From Fasciolopsis buskii (lineage: Eukaryota > Platyhelminthes > Trematoda > Plagiorchiida > Fasciolidae): DNA of 64,000 nucleotides. The stretch spans positions 1-64,000 of the forward strand of contig LUCM01007277.1 of the NCBI GenBank assembly GCA_008360955.1, written 5' to 3'. Under the pieces are notes generated by a model. It made no database searches and was not told the DNA's origin. It worked only from the letters and a program-made list of their open reading frames with translations. Below, in pieces: positions 36,362 through 48,610 of the stretch; the first letter of the stretch is position 1, and the number at the start of each line of letters is the position of its first letter. A program made the translations under genes and the position numbers.

Positions 36362-38140
36362 GAATCCCTGTCACTAATCGGATCTCTCTTGGGATTCTTT
36401 CTAATATATTGTGACACAATGGGATGAGTATGAATCATTGTAAACGAGCTAGTTTACCCATGTTTTTCAGACCAATGTTTTTCATATTATCTACTTGGTC
36501 ATCATAAATCAGAGTTGATTACTTTTCAGTCAGTCGAAGTAATGGACATCGGTTCTATACCAAATAGACTAAGAAAACTTGACTTCCGAAGTGCTCTTTC
36601 TGAATTACGTAGTTTGCGAATTCAACTCTGCTTTCCTCAAACGGGTGTGACCTGTTCTTAATCAAATGACCACATGACTCGCTTGTATATTCCAAATGAT
36701 ACCGTTGTGCAGAAAACTACCTAGGATTACCACTGAGGTTTGAGGTTTCTAGTTCTCAAAACTCGGACAGTGATCGTTATTTTGCCATGAAAACTGCAAC
36801 CTTATCAAAGACTTCTGAATCTAGAATCGTTTTTGTGAAAGAAACGTTCACGGTGACGATGATATTTCGTAATTAAAGACGAGGACGAAACACCCCCCCT
36901 ATCGTTGTCGTGACAGTTTCACAGTCCCGGTAACTTATGTTTTAATGCAATCATCTTACCCTGGCTAGTACAAATACATGAACACACACGCGAACACAAA
37001 CACACAGCGAACAATGACATCTTTGAATATGGGGAACAAATGTGAGCTGGATTGCGAAACTGACTATTTTTGCATAAAACTGTCATTCTATGGTTTGCAT
37101 AAAATAACGCACCATTCGGTTCACAGCTAATTGCATTGTCTTTTTTGTGTTTCAATCAGTTTCTTGCTTGAAGGTTGTTCAAAACCAGTGAAATATTGAA
37201 ATAAAAAGACAAGATGCATGAATTTTTATGGAAAGTTTATTCGAATTTATTATAATAGGCTGTTGCTCATGCAAATAGTTTGATCCCAAGTGGTTACATT
37301 CAGTTCTAAGCCCCATCGTCATGGCAAGGAGAATTTGTTTGGACACAAACAGTATTGTTTGACTGGTCGAGTATATTCCAGTTGAAATTTTCTTCCTAAT
37401 AGCAGCACAGTCATTAGCCCAATACTTTCATCCCTAATCCTAAAAATAGCTGAATTGGCTGTTTATACTTTATCCAACTTGATGACAGCTGTCGTTAAAA
37501 TTTGGAGTGCATGTTTAGCTTCGCTAACAGTCGCCCATGTTGTTCGTTTTTCTGCGCAAATCCAGTTTTGCCTATATGCTGTGATGCATGTGAACCTAAT
37601 GAGGTTTGCCCGTCAAACAGGTAGAGTCAAGGTGTTCAAAAGTGCAAAACATCCGTGATAGAATCTGGCAGGAAACGGTCAGTTCCCTGTTAGCCAAGGC
37701 TCAAGTGGTATCGATCTGGTTTCTGGAATCGTGTATTATCATGGGTTCATATTGCAAAACGTGGAGGGTAAGGCAGATGTGATTATTATGTTCTACTTGG
37801 GGGAATCTTCGCTATTATGATTACTTGCGACGCGCTCACCAATAACCGGTCCTTTTACTGTTTGTTTTGCATATAGATTGGATTTTTGATTGCTCTTGTG
37901 AAGCGAATATTTTATTATTCATTTTGGTGGCACATTCTTCATTATTCTTGGAACATCCGAAAAAGTAGTCGTTTACTGGTGTCATTATCTTATTTTGACG
38001 GAACTGCCTAGTTGTGTCGGTTTCAGTCACACCCCAAGCAATAAATACTCGGATCTACTAAATGGAAGCAACTGATATACTTCGAATTGGATTATGCCAC
38101 ATGGTCATAATGATTGGAATTAGGAAATCATAAGATTTCA
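36362..38140. other. Non-coding stretch, nothing recognised
   Basis: Chance-length frames only. No tRNA-like, tandem or inverted repeats were noticed before the foldback element that starts at 38141. Confidence 0.5.
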
Positions 38141-38592
38141 TGAAATAATTCACCTTATGATATCAACACTGGACTCGACATTGAGAAACCATGGAATCAC
38201 TGTGCAGATGTTTCATCTTTGTTAGGAACCATCAGCATTGCATATCCGCGGCAGCCGAGCAAGGACTTGAAGCCGGGAGGAACGAATATAAGCCAAACGC
38301 CTTAGCCATTGTGCTACCGGGTAGCTTCTCATCCGTTTGTTGAACTTCACCACATGATGTTGCATCTATCCGTTACTGATTTTCAAGACCACAGGTAGCT
38401 GATACACAGTAATGGATCCCTAGTAGACGACTTCTTTGTAAGTAGCCTAGCTTCCAGGGTTCACGTCCTAGTTCGGGCATGGTTGAGAGGAACTGTTCAT
38501 TATTCCTAACAAAGATGAAACACCGCAATCGTTTTCCTAGGTTTTCTTTATCACCAGTCAAGTGCTAATATGACGCGGCTAATTATTTTATG
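38141..38592 (-). mobile_element. Foldback element with tRNA-like arms, copy 2
   Basis: The left end TGAAATAATTCACC and right end TAATTATTTTA are inverted, and the arms share TTTCATCTTTGTTAGGAA in opposite orientation (38211-38228 and 38503-38520). Each arm carries its own tRNA-like module: on the minus strand at about 38327-38255 with CCCGGTAGCACAATGGCTAA, and on the plus strand at about 38391-38480 with CCAGGGTTCACGTCC. This copy is more complete than the one at 2746, because the inverted arms extend through the whole module. About 60 bases between the modules form the loop. No coding capacity and no obvious target-site duplication. Confidence 0.8.
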
Positions 38593-39589
38593 AGAAGTCA
38601 ATGTTTTTGACTACTACTGGATCATATAGAATCCGCTTTTACCTAAAGATCGCATTAGGTGACAGCAGTTTGTCGTGTCTACCTGTCGAGGATCTTCTGG
38701 GGGTCCAATTCACAGGAACTCAGGGGAAGCTCATCATTCATGGAGGAAATGACACTGCTTTTAATAGCTCTATGCAACTTTGCTGCTTCTGAATGTAATA
38801 AACGAACCTTTGGTTTTCATTCGTTTTTTTTCTAGTTTCCACCTATGATTATTTCAGATTCCTGCCAAAAAGTTTGAAAAATATGCATCGGGAATTTGCA
38901 TCTGTCCGTTAAACGAACGGGGCATTTGATGTCCGCAGTAATTTGCCTAGCACCAAACGTGTTTTTGGTTTTTCTGATGATAAATCTCTGCCGTTTTGAC
39001 CCAACGGAATCGTCTAATGAGCCATTCTGTTTTGGTCATGATTCAAGTGTTTTCACTCATATACGAATTGTTCATAAGACATCAATAGCTAACGGGTCTT
39101 TCTTGGTCCAAAAGTCAAACTTAAAGTGTTATCTTTTGAAACTAATGTAAAGATTGGTTCCTTTTGATTTCCGTATGCAAACGGTTACTGACGCGGTTGG
39201 ATGGGAAGGGCTCATTGGTACAGCTGCATTTTATACCGCAGTAAGGCCATGGTCTTACAATCGTATGGGTATTTTTAGTAAATCAGTAATGTTTTACATG
39301 ATACTACCACAACTCCTTGAATCCTAATAAGTGTTCTTGCGAGTCCCCTTTTAATTTATCATCAGCAAAATTGATTCGCAATCACTTAGTTTCCTCGAAT
39401 CTCAACCGTTAATGAGTGTATTTAAACCGTTTGCTGTAGTGAGTGTTTGATTTCGTTCACAGAGGGCAGTGTACTTATGATTTTCGAGGCTCATTCAGGT
39501 ATTTATCTATTTAACCTATTTTGAAGTCGACATTTTTCTACAGTTATTGATCAACCTCGGTAGAAAATAATTTGACTTTAGTGTGGCTG
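38593..39589. other. Non-coding stretch, nothing recognised
   Basis: Two short plus-strand frames (38601-38792 and 38896-39150) have no recognisable motifs. No repeats were seen. Confidence 0.5.
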
Positions 39590-39775
39590 CATGCTACACC
39601 GGCGGTGGCCAGGCGGATAAGGTCGTGGCGTTTGGACGTGAGGGTTGCGGGTTTGAATCCTCCCACTGCCGGTCAACTTCTTCACTTGGCAGCCCTCTGT
39701 TGGCCGCGGCTTCCTTCCTGAGAAATGCTGTGCTTTGTTATTTCATTAATAGAAGGAGTAAAAGTATAAGAACTT
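39590..39775 (+). mobile_element. tRNA-derived SINE, copy 2
   Basis: The tRNA-like head at 39601-39671 has pairing ends GGCGGTG and CACTGCC, an A-box region GGCCAGGCGGATAAGG and a B box GGGTTTGAATCC (39649-39660). It shares GGATAAGGTCGTGGCG and TTTGGACGTGA with the copy at 13671, then the body motifs TTGGCAGCCCTCTGTTGGCC and GCTTCCTTCCTGAGAAATGC. This copy keeps a better tRNA fold but has only an A-rich, irregular tail. The head resembles tRNA-Arg in the D-loop and T-arm region. Confidence 0.88.
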
Positions 39776-42700
39776 AGAAGTACGTATCGGGTAACTTTGT
39801 AACCATATCTATTCAACGATGATATTTGTTAAATAATCTTGCCGCACTTTGTCAGCGTGAATTTATTGTGTCTAAATCTAAGGCGTGAACGCGAAAGAAC
39901 AGTTGTGAGCCAAACTCGCTAGTCCTTAGGTTGTTTGGGCTGAATTTCGACGGTTTACCGAAAACCTGGGTAGTGTGCAAATCAAAAACATTATACGGCT
40001 TGATGTTATGTTTATTAGATTATAAAATATCATACTCCATTCCAAATTGTAATCGGTCATCAAGACTGTAGTTACACTCTACTAACGACCCGACTCTGGA
40101 AAGTTGGCCTCCGATAATTGGAAAGTCAATGAAAAAACGCTTGTAAATTGTAGGGTTTCATTATCTACAAATATACAAAAATTATCAGAGTCTGTTAATT
40201 GGGTTTGTCAGTCTAATCTCACTTTGTTTAGGACTTCCGGACAGAACCGATAGATGGTTACCATAACGAAAATCCAAAGCGACTTCCTAGACTATCGGCA
40301 GATTCCAATGTCTGCTCCTAACTTGCAAGTTTTGTTGCTTGGTTTGGTTGCATTTCAGGTTCTCTGGATATCCATTGTGACAAATGCAAGCCAATTTCAA
40401 AGCCCCAATTGTGATTTTCTTCTATGAATCTCGATCAGACCAAAAGTGTATGCAATATGTTTCATGAACTTAGTTACAGAGTGAGAAAAAAAACACGACT
40501 TCTGCTTTCCCCTTAATTCCTCTTTCCGTTCCTGATAGAAAAATAGAGCCAAAGTGGTTCCCAGGACATTCAAACGAAAAAATCGCACTAATGTGATGGT
40601 GGGGTATTTTGCATACTTTACATGCGATAGCAATTGGAGTCGCAAAATATGGATGAATGAGTGCAATTTGCTACGGGAACTGGCAACCGTTAGTCAAAAA
40701 TGTGGTCACCAAACGAATTAAAGTTTCCAGAAGTAAGAGGTTTGTCTTCATTTCCCCAGTGACTCCTTATGCGATGCCGACATGCGATTTGCCGTTGAAA
40801 ACCGTGGAAGCACGTTTGGTCACTGTTGGGAATGACCAGTAGTGGATATCCATCGCGCCGCAAATGGTATGCCAACCCGCGACGAACGAGTGTTGGACAA
40901 ACGCTTTGGCTATTGAGCTGGCCCAGCTGACTGACAGCGCCTCTTCGAGCATTAACAATGCCTTAATTACCACCCAAACTTCCCAGTGAATTTTACAGGC
41001 CACGAGTTTTTAAGTGTATCAGCTGAAAGATTCCCAGTTGAAGACCAACTGCTTTGTAGATCGTAAGAGGTTTATATAAACCCGTACAAGGAATTACTAC
41101 TTGATAATTTCCACTAGTAATGAGACAGAATATGATTTTCCAAAAGATTCATCAAGTAATACCAACATTCAAGTTACAATTGCAAATCACAGAAAATTAA
41201 AATTGTTGGTCGCGGCACTAGAAAGGATTATCGCAAGTATGTTTGCTTTACTCGTGTATTTTCAACCACAACGTTTGCCCTGATTAAGGTGGTATCTGAT
41301 CCGACGACACAAGTGAGTAACCTATTACCATTGTGTTTTTGGAAGGGAAAACGGTTTGAAGCTGGAGATTTTGTGCACCGTTAAAATGTTTAGAGGAATA
41401 TGGTCGGTTGATTCGAGTTTAGATACAGTGTTGCTAACTATAGTGCGATGCATTTGCTGCTGTACAAAATTATTTGATTGCCTCTTGGCTAAAAATGCTT
41501 GCACAAGCTCCACTGGAACTCCTCGACATTTGGTAGATCCATGTATTCTTGACTATGTTTGACCATCTGGACAGCAAGGTTCGTTTTCACGGTGATTGCG
41601 CGACCAACACGTGCAATCCGTTTATCGGTTAGAAAAATGTTGGTCTTCCAATATGCGGATAAGACAATTAGGCTAAAACAAATCGTTGCATAAATGTCAC
41701 AGGAGATCTGAATGTACAAGTCGTAATTAGCTGTTGAAATAGTTCACACTGCTGGGTTGATTGCACCCAAGTCAAAAACAGGAAGGAACAACAACGAAAA
41801 AAGAAAACGTAAGTCATGATGATTTATTTTAACAAATTATAGAATGTCATAAATTCCCCGTCCGTCAATGACTAAATAATCCGGGGCTTTCAGCCCACCT
41901 CTTGGTGCAGTCCATCAATAAGAATGGGCATCGTGTGATGTTCTAAGTCCACGAAATTTGCAATTAAAGCAAAAACCCAAAAGGCTTTCAGGCTACTGCA
42001 ATCGAATTTGTCTTATCTGCACTCGGGTTGCCCATTTCCATGTGCTTAAATTACTTAAAATGACGTATTTCCACTCGTTATAGTCTGGTTTGCGCAAAAA
42101 TTCCATTTGGATTTTCCCTTTATTTAAATTATGGTTAGCCTGGTGAAAACCCATGAAAACACTGCATTGTATTAAGCTTAAGAGATAGACAAGGAATTTT
42201 AGTTGTAAAGCCGGGAATTCGTTTATACGATGTCCACACCTGCATATAAAATTTATGCTGGAACCGCAATTCGACTTCAGTTAACCTTTGTACATTTTAG
42301 TATACGCAACAGAATGCTACTATTTAGAATAGTCGCTATTGAGTGTCTCTTGAGTGAAAAAGTGGTTTCTCAAAGTCCCTCGGCAATTTATCGTAGGTAT
42401 TGTGGTTCCAAAATAACTCCGATAAGACAAAGCATGTGTAGGCAAATCACGGCAGAAAAATATCGAGTGGCCTGAACGATTCGAAGACGAGGAAGCTCGA
42501 AACTTGCAGCTCGAGCAGAAAGGCACGGACATTGTGAGGGGTGAAGCAAACGCAACCGAACAACTGTCAAAAAATTGATATCAAAGTCAAAGCAGATCTA
42601 AAATGAGAAGATAGTAGAAAATAATCGTTTTGCGTCGAGTCTCCGATGACGCCAAATAGATCTCCCCATCAGGCCTGTCCATCTTGTGTGTGTGCCCAGT

Positions 42701-43059
42701 CATAAATATATAGCAATGATTTTTTCGGTCAAATATTGCGGTGCTTCAAGGCATGCGTAACTACTGCAGACTGAAGCCTTCGCCCAGAGCGCAACTGTAT
42801 TCAAAGGGATGTTTGTGCTCATTGACGCGTTGTCCTCAGATTCTCTGAAACCTTCATGCAACAACTTGAATTCATGTACAGAATGTCCTCATTGAATCTA
42901 CGCGATAATATCTTGTCTGGTACACTAATGAGCTTAGACTTTGAAGTAGGCCGGTGAAAATCGTGTCGTCGTAGGTACTTTTCCACTAGGTATTCTTTTG
43001 AATAATTGCAGCTAACCCACTGAGCAGATTCGCCCAACGAGTACGGTTTAAAAATATGG
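39776..43059. other. Non-coding stretch, nothing recognised
   Basis: Many overlapping 60-90 codon frames on both strands, consistent with chance. No recognised repeat or RNA signature. Confidence 0.5.
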
Positions 43060-43254
43060 TTAACCAATGAATATTTTAACTGTTATGGTCGCCGCCTTCA
43101 CTACGGTTTTCGATTCATCTTCCTTAGGTTTCTCCAGTCCGTCGTTAGGATCCACCTTCAAGAACTCTGGCTCTGTGGGCCATATGCCCTTGAAAAGTTT
43201 TCTGCCCGAAATTTCTCCAGATGCTACGTCAACCGGGTTATTCTTTGAGTTCAC
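43060..43254 (-). CDS. Unidentified short frame, charged composition
   Basis: The minus-strand frame, 64 codons, is rich in Lys, Glu, Asp and Pro (EPEFLKVDPNDGLEKPKED in its middle), which is unusual for a chance frame. One base away, a second minus-strand frame (43475-43251) ends, so the two could be one reading interrupted by a frameshift. The opposite strand is also open (43067-43351, 94 codons, Ser/Phe-rich), so at most one of the two is real. No family is recognised. Confidence 0.2.
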   Translation of the reverse strand: MNSKNNPVDVASGEISGRKLFKGIWPTEPEFLKVDPNDGLEKPKEDESKTVVKAATITVKIFIG

Positions 43255-43454
43255 TTATCGTCATCGTGATATAGAGAACAAGTCCTGGACAGTTGATATG
43301 AGATTAGATACAGAGGTTTCTGACCGGTTTTACGTGTTACCAATGAAATGACAAACTGCCACAGAATCTTTCCATAAGTAACTGGGACCAAAAGTGAATG
43401 TCCTGTCTGCTTCCGCAATTTAGTGGCTAGAATCGCCGAAGTAGTCTCGAGTAT

Positions 43455-44052
43455 TTGAAAGTAAAATCCTTTCAAATGAGCAACACGAGATTTTTACACC
43501 ACGAATGCTGTCACCGGAAAGCCATCCGTAAGTTATACGTAAGTACGCTGACGCTTCGTAGCCATATCGTGACGCAACTAAAAACAATGGAACTGGTATT
43601 GCCCGTTGAATTCAAATGTCCCTGGCACAGAGCAGCGTCTAATTTCAATTCTGTTAATCTCCTGAACTTACTGAACCCATTATATTCATCGTTCAGTGTG
43701 AAAGCTGTCATGTGTCATCCCGTCCTAGCTTCACTTGACAAGGCTGTTGTAGCAGCAGCTTAGCCGAAAGCAGAGCAGGAGCCAGAAAACCTGGGTGACG
43801 GTACACAGACACAATATGACAAAGTCAACCTCCTCAATACCGATCGCTTTATTCAGAAAAATATGGTGCAAAACGACGAGGATATTTCGTCAAAAAGTGC
43901 ACGGTCGTTTGATGCACATTCGATCCACGCTCCAGACTGCCCTCGGTCCGAGCCATAAAACTAAGAAAAAAACGTCGTTGTCGAGGCAGAGTCAACTACA
44001 AAAAATCGCCTCGATATCTGCCACCGTGGCATGCCTGTGTTCTCGGAACTGA
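43455..44052 (+). pseudogene. Possible decayed coding sequence, unidentified
   Basis: One plus-strand frame is open across 598 bases except for a TAG at about 43760 and two closely spaced TAA codons near 43957-43965. Sequence after the first stop is strikingly hydrophilic and protein-like (KAEQEPENLGDGTQTQYDK, then FIQKNMVQNDEDISSKSA), and before it lies a leucine-rich part (NSVNLLNLLNPLYSS). Two or three stops in about 200 codons is fewer than the roughly 12 expected by chance. It may be a pseudogene or an unrecognised TE coding fragment. No domain was identified and no splice sites are obvious. Confidence 0.3.
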
Positions 44053-47000
44053 ATTACTAAACTCTTCGTTAAATCTACTCCGGAAAGTAAATGGAGATTT
44101 AGCGAAACGTTCTGAAAATTTTTAGCACAGTCGAAAAATATTGTCATCTCATCTAGTTTCATTGAGTGAATAACCAAGAGGTGCAGTAAGTACCATATTT
44201 GTTCTGAGCCATCTTCCTTGATACAAGAACATAACTCAGCATAACTGTAGCTATGGAGTTGGCCATTAAGTTTGTGTGGCTTTGGGTTTGCTTAGTCTCA
44301 CTAAACTGGCTATCAGATCAAATAACCGTTTATTTGCTATCAGCTTATCATGAGGAAGTCATGGACTTCCGTCCCTAAGGTAACGGAACTTCGAAATCAC
44401 CACTCAGTAATTGCTTCTTGGACTCAAATGGTCCGAATACCTCCTTATTTTCGACTAAGTTTGATTTACTAATTGTTGGGGGCTTCGTTAGAATTCGAAT
44501 CCTAAATTATTTCTGACTGTTTCATTTCAGGGTTCATTTCACTGTTTTAGTCCACACTGGTTCCTCCTCGGTCGCGATTTAGAATCAACCACGTCAGAAT
44601 CCAGCCGAGAGGGTGCCTATATCTGATGGGTCATCTCGCCTACCGTATCGGTATTCCAGTACCCAGAGTGCTGCCGGAACATTTAAGCACAGCGATACTG
44701 ACACCTTCCCCCTTCTATAGTTGGTAAGCTGGCGTCGCTAAGACGAGTCCAACAGTCGTTGTTTCCAAGACCGAAAAGAATCGTTTCGGGAAAATGTTTG
44801 TGGTCCAAACTCTTTTTACCTCTAACAGTTGCCTTTCGGCGACAGTGCTAGCATGGAACCCGACTACACTAGAATGTTTATCGGCATTCTGCACAGTAGT
44901 GGAGACAGAACGTCTGGCTGGACGCCCGAGTAAACGCAAATCTTCATCACTCAATATAAAATATCAAACACCGTCCTTGAATTCGTGAGCAATTTGATCC
45001 CAGTAGGACAGACAGTCTCAACGTCAATACCTCCGAAGAAGTCGTACAGTCACGAGTGGGCGTTGCATTATGATGACTAGTAACTTGACCCGACAGAGTG
45101 TTTCTGTCGGCAGCAGAATGAATTCATCCCAACCAGTACATCAAATACCGATCCTGTGAGGCACAACCACCACCGTTCCAAATAAGGCACGATCTACAGT
45201 CAGCTGCCTCGTGGTTTATTTTTAGGTATAGCTGTCAGGACTGGCTGCTACTCACTAAAATTAGTCACTGGGGCACAAACAGCACTACGAATGAATCACA
45301 CTGCTTCATATAATGAAACCCTTGAGATCGTAACTCTGTCGGTCTCGTGGATGGGGTTGTAGTCACTAGCGTATCGTATATTAGTGCTCTGGACTAGGAA
45401 ATCCGATCCTCTAGGGCGCCCCCTGATAGACCTTGGACCTGGCGAAAGCAGGACTGATAAACCATCAGAACATCGGCTCTCTGGTTTACGAACTCAGCCA
45501 GATCCGAAAAGTTTGGCTGTCATCCTAAACGCAAGATGGTCTAATTAAATTGGAGAATTGGTTACAGCCTGTAAATTATCTTCGACAACTTTCGGGAAGC
45601 ATTTACCTCTGTCATACGGTCAAGGTGACGGAATGTGCTTTGGGGGTTTCTCATCCCCTCTGCCAATTTCTCGAGCCCCGTGTGTCCGTAATCCTCATAG
45701 GAGTTTCGTTCACCAGGATGTCGAGTTGCGCTCTGGCCACCATGTGAAATTTTCCGAACAGTCGTCGAGGGTTCTCAGCCGCTCCTAACGCCCTTCGTCT
45801 GATTCCACTATGGAGCAGCTTTCTGTCGCTTATTTAGCTTCCACCTAGCAGTACTGAATTAAGACAAGCGATACCCATTGCCCATGTCTTTTTCCAACTG
45901 CGCTAGCACACCTTCGAATATATACGCATTTCTTGAGGTTTCCATCAGAAAGCACAAAGTCACGTTGAGTCAAGCGAAACAACCGCAAAGCCAATGTCAT
46001 TTTCAAGTCCTGATGCATCGGCGCCTTATACGAAGTATATGGTTGCTCATCAAGATCTGAATTCGGTGAGTTCCTCATCCCGGACAGTCAACAAACGAGT
46101 GGCCTTCAAAGTTCATTCACTGGGGACTTATTAATGTTTGGTTTCATGTCTACTGGCGTTGAAAAATTCGTGGACTTCTTTTTCATCTTCGATCTTACCT
46201 TCCGATAAGCGGAGATGCTCGCTGAAGTCCTTCAACATATTCAGTTGTTCTTTTGTCCCGTATGATTAGCGATCGTAGTCTGAAAGCGACTTGTCAATGA
46301 GCATCATCAATAGCCCCTAATTCATTTAGCGTGACAAAAAACCTTGTATGACTTAAGCAAAAGAACCGCTTGACTGATGGCTTTGGAAAATTACAGTTCT
46401 CAGTAGACTCCAGTATTTGGTTTACTCTGTAGAAGAAAAACGACCGCTATTGACGGCCCTTTCGATAATCCCATTCAAATGACTTGTACCTATCCGATTT
46501 AGAGCCCTTCTAGGTAGTTTTGTGCCCAGAATGGTTGACTTCGGCTTCTGACCACCGGTGAATACTTTGTCAACAGATTTCGCTGATTAGAAAACCGCAC
46601 TGGAATTAATAGATGTGGACAAAATGAACAAAAACGTAAAACCGCATGTCACCAAGTCTCTGAGTCGTATTCAGGGTTTGTGCTTGCAGCGGAAGGACTG
46701 CCTTGGGACTGCGTGAACCACGAGCGGACTAACATACAGAGGGATTCATGAAGTTGAATGGCTGAGATAGTCATGACAATGTCTATAAGTCTGTTGTCAG
46801 TGTGCCTGAGCTTGTGCAGATGTACATGGGTCAACGGTCGTGAGATAGACTGCGATTATCCTTGTCCGAACTCGAGTGTGTTAGTGTGTGCGCCTGTGTG
46901 TGTTGTCTGATTCAGTTTTGCAACTGAGCCGGGAACAAGGCACATGTTCGAGCTAGCGTGCAGATGTCTCTCCTTTCGTGATAATCCGAGTCAATGTAGA

Positions 47001-48550
47001 ATGAAGACGCTCTGATAACAGAAGGTCAAGTTGGTCAGCAAATGAATTGTACCTAGGGATTCTTTGCCCAAAACAGTGATCAAAGTGCGTGTGAACACAT
47101 GACATGTTAAAGAGGTTGGAACAACAAAAGGTCGGGCAGACATGGATTGCGGCTCGGACGAGCTGACGTTTCTCACTGTCGCCTTGACCTCGAGGTTCAG
47201 CAACAACACGTGAAACTTGTAGGCACCATTGTCGAAGTCTGATACTTGCTTTTGTCAGCCTAATGACATTTTCGGCCAAAACTAATACATAACTCTCGTA
47301 ACAAAATCCCAAACGAATCCAACGTAAGTCTGAAACATTCACCAATGTAAATAGCCAATAAATTATCCCAATGAAAGCTTAGATTGACGTAACTAAAATT
47401 ATTTTCTCGGAACCACATGAATGCTTGGAAAATTTCTCCTAGACCATTCGTGTGAGATTATTCTAGTCTAGGGAACCAGTTTATCTATGCTTTTCCGCGG
47501 ACAGGATGGCAATATTTAATCCTCTTATGAATACCATTTTTAATGGTCAGTCGTAAAGATCACACTATTGTCTTTTTTCTAAGAGAGCAGAACTGACGTG
47601 TATGCGACCTGTAAGGTTGAGGATGTGTGGCTGTACTGCAGTGTTGTCAATAAATAAAAGTTTGATCTAATACGATTTCAGAAGACATCAGGGGCCATAT
47701 ATTTTATGGCTCAAAAAGTTCAGCCACTCACTGCGCATTTAAAGCTCGACATCACGAGCCTAAATCGAACAGGCGGCTTTCAGCTTACCAAGATATTTCA
47801 TTGAGCTGCCTTGCTGTCGACCTGCAAACTTTTGGGTTTACCGCTTTGCAGATTATCTGGTATCCCTTGCGCAGATATGGCGCTGTAGATTTTTATTCCA
47901 TTGAAACAATTGCACTTAGACTTTCATTAAATAGCCAGCGTTGGCTGTGTTTGTCGACTACGGAATTATTTTCTGACTGGATGAAAAATATTACATGGTT
48001 TTACTTTAATGAAGTTTGGAGGCTCTTTGCAATTTCTCTTCTGCTAAACATGATTATCTGGCAACGAAACATGATCTGAATCTAACGATATGGAGAATTC
48101 CACTAACTGGCAAATTCAGGGTTTGGATTTTTGCCATAGATTATATATCTGCGGACCTAATTGCAAAAAACAGCTTCAACCCATTGGCTCTACGTTTAGT
48201 GAACAGACACAGAGTGCATCGCATAGCTCCATATTCGTGTTCTCTCCCTCCATCACGTTTTGATAAGTGATTAGCCCTTCACCACAATGTTTTCCTCTAC
48301 CGGAAGTGTTAGCTGATATCACGCTTTAACGCTCACAGTGTTTTTACATTTGACGTACCAACTTCCCGACTAGTCCAACTATTCACGCATCCACCCTACC
48401 AGCAAGTGATCAATCCATTAAACACAGTGAACACGGACTTTCTGCATAACCGGCTGTAAAATCAACCGCGGTTGAAGGCACATCATTGCCTGAAGTGTAT
48501 GATTTATGAGCACAGACGACGGCATTATGCTCATCCACTATGTTCATTTC
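44053..48550. other. GC-richer stretch, possibly an old unidentified element
   Basis: From about 44.5 to 47.3 kb G+C is visibly higher than in the rest of the window and the texture differs, but I could not identify any protein domain or terminal repeat. A weak tRNA-like string around 45350-45420 (GGTTGTAGTCACTAGC, then TGGACTAGGAAATCC) could be a decayed SINE with a broken B box. An AATAAA at 47651-47656 is isolated. An old transposable element is plausible but unproven. Confidence 0.35.
46953..47345 (-). CDS. Unidentified 130-codon frame
   Basis: The second longest frame in the window, on the minus strand inside the GC-richer block. It includes RLRQWCLQVSRVVAEPRG and, near the C terminus, HFDHCFGQRIPRYNSFADQL and a leucine-rich stretch. 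A shorter frame overlaps it in another register on the same strand (46991-47209). The length is about the maximum expected by chance, although higher G+C lowers stop frequency here. It could be TE-derived. No family is recognised. Confidence 0.15.
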   Translation of the reverse strand: MVNVSDLRWIRLGFCYESYVLVLAENVIRLTKASIRLRQWCLQVSRVVAEPRGQGDSEKRQLVRAAIHVCPTFCCSNLFNMSCVHTHFDHCFGQRIPRYNSFADQLDLLLSERLHSTLTRIITKGETSAR

Positions 48551-48610
48551 TCGTTCGTTTGCTCGCTCGCTCGCTCTCTCACTCTCTCTCTCTCTCACGC
48601 TCTCTCGTTC
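48551..48610. repeat. (TC)n / (CGCT)n microsatellite
   Basis: Runs of GCTCGCTCGCTC pass into CTCTCTCTCTCT with few interruptions. On the minus strand it reads as a GAGAGA tract and produces an artefactual Arg/Glu/Ser-rich frame (48410-48703), which should be ignored. Confidence 0.95.

Noticed and set aside
44488..44503. B-box-like AATTCGAATCC on the plus strand
   Set aside because: No A box and no tRNA-like pairing around it.
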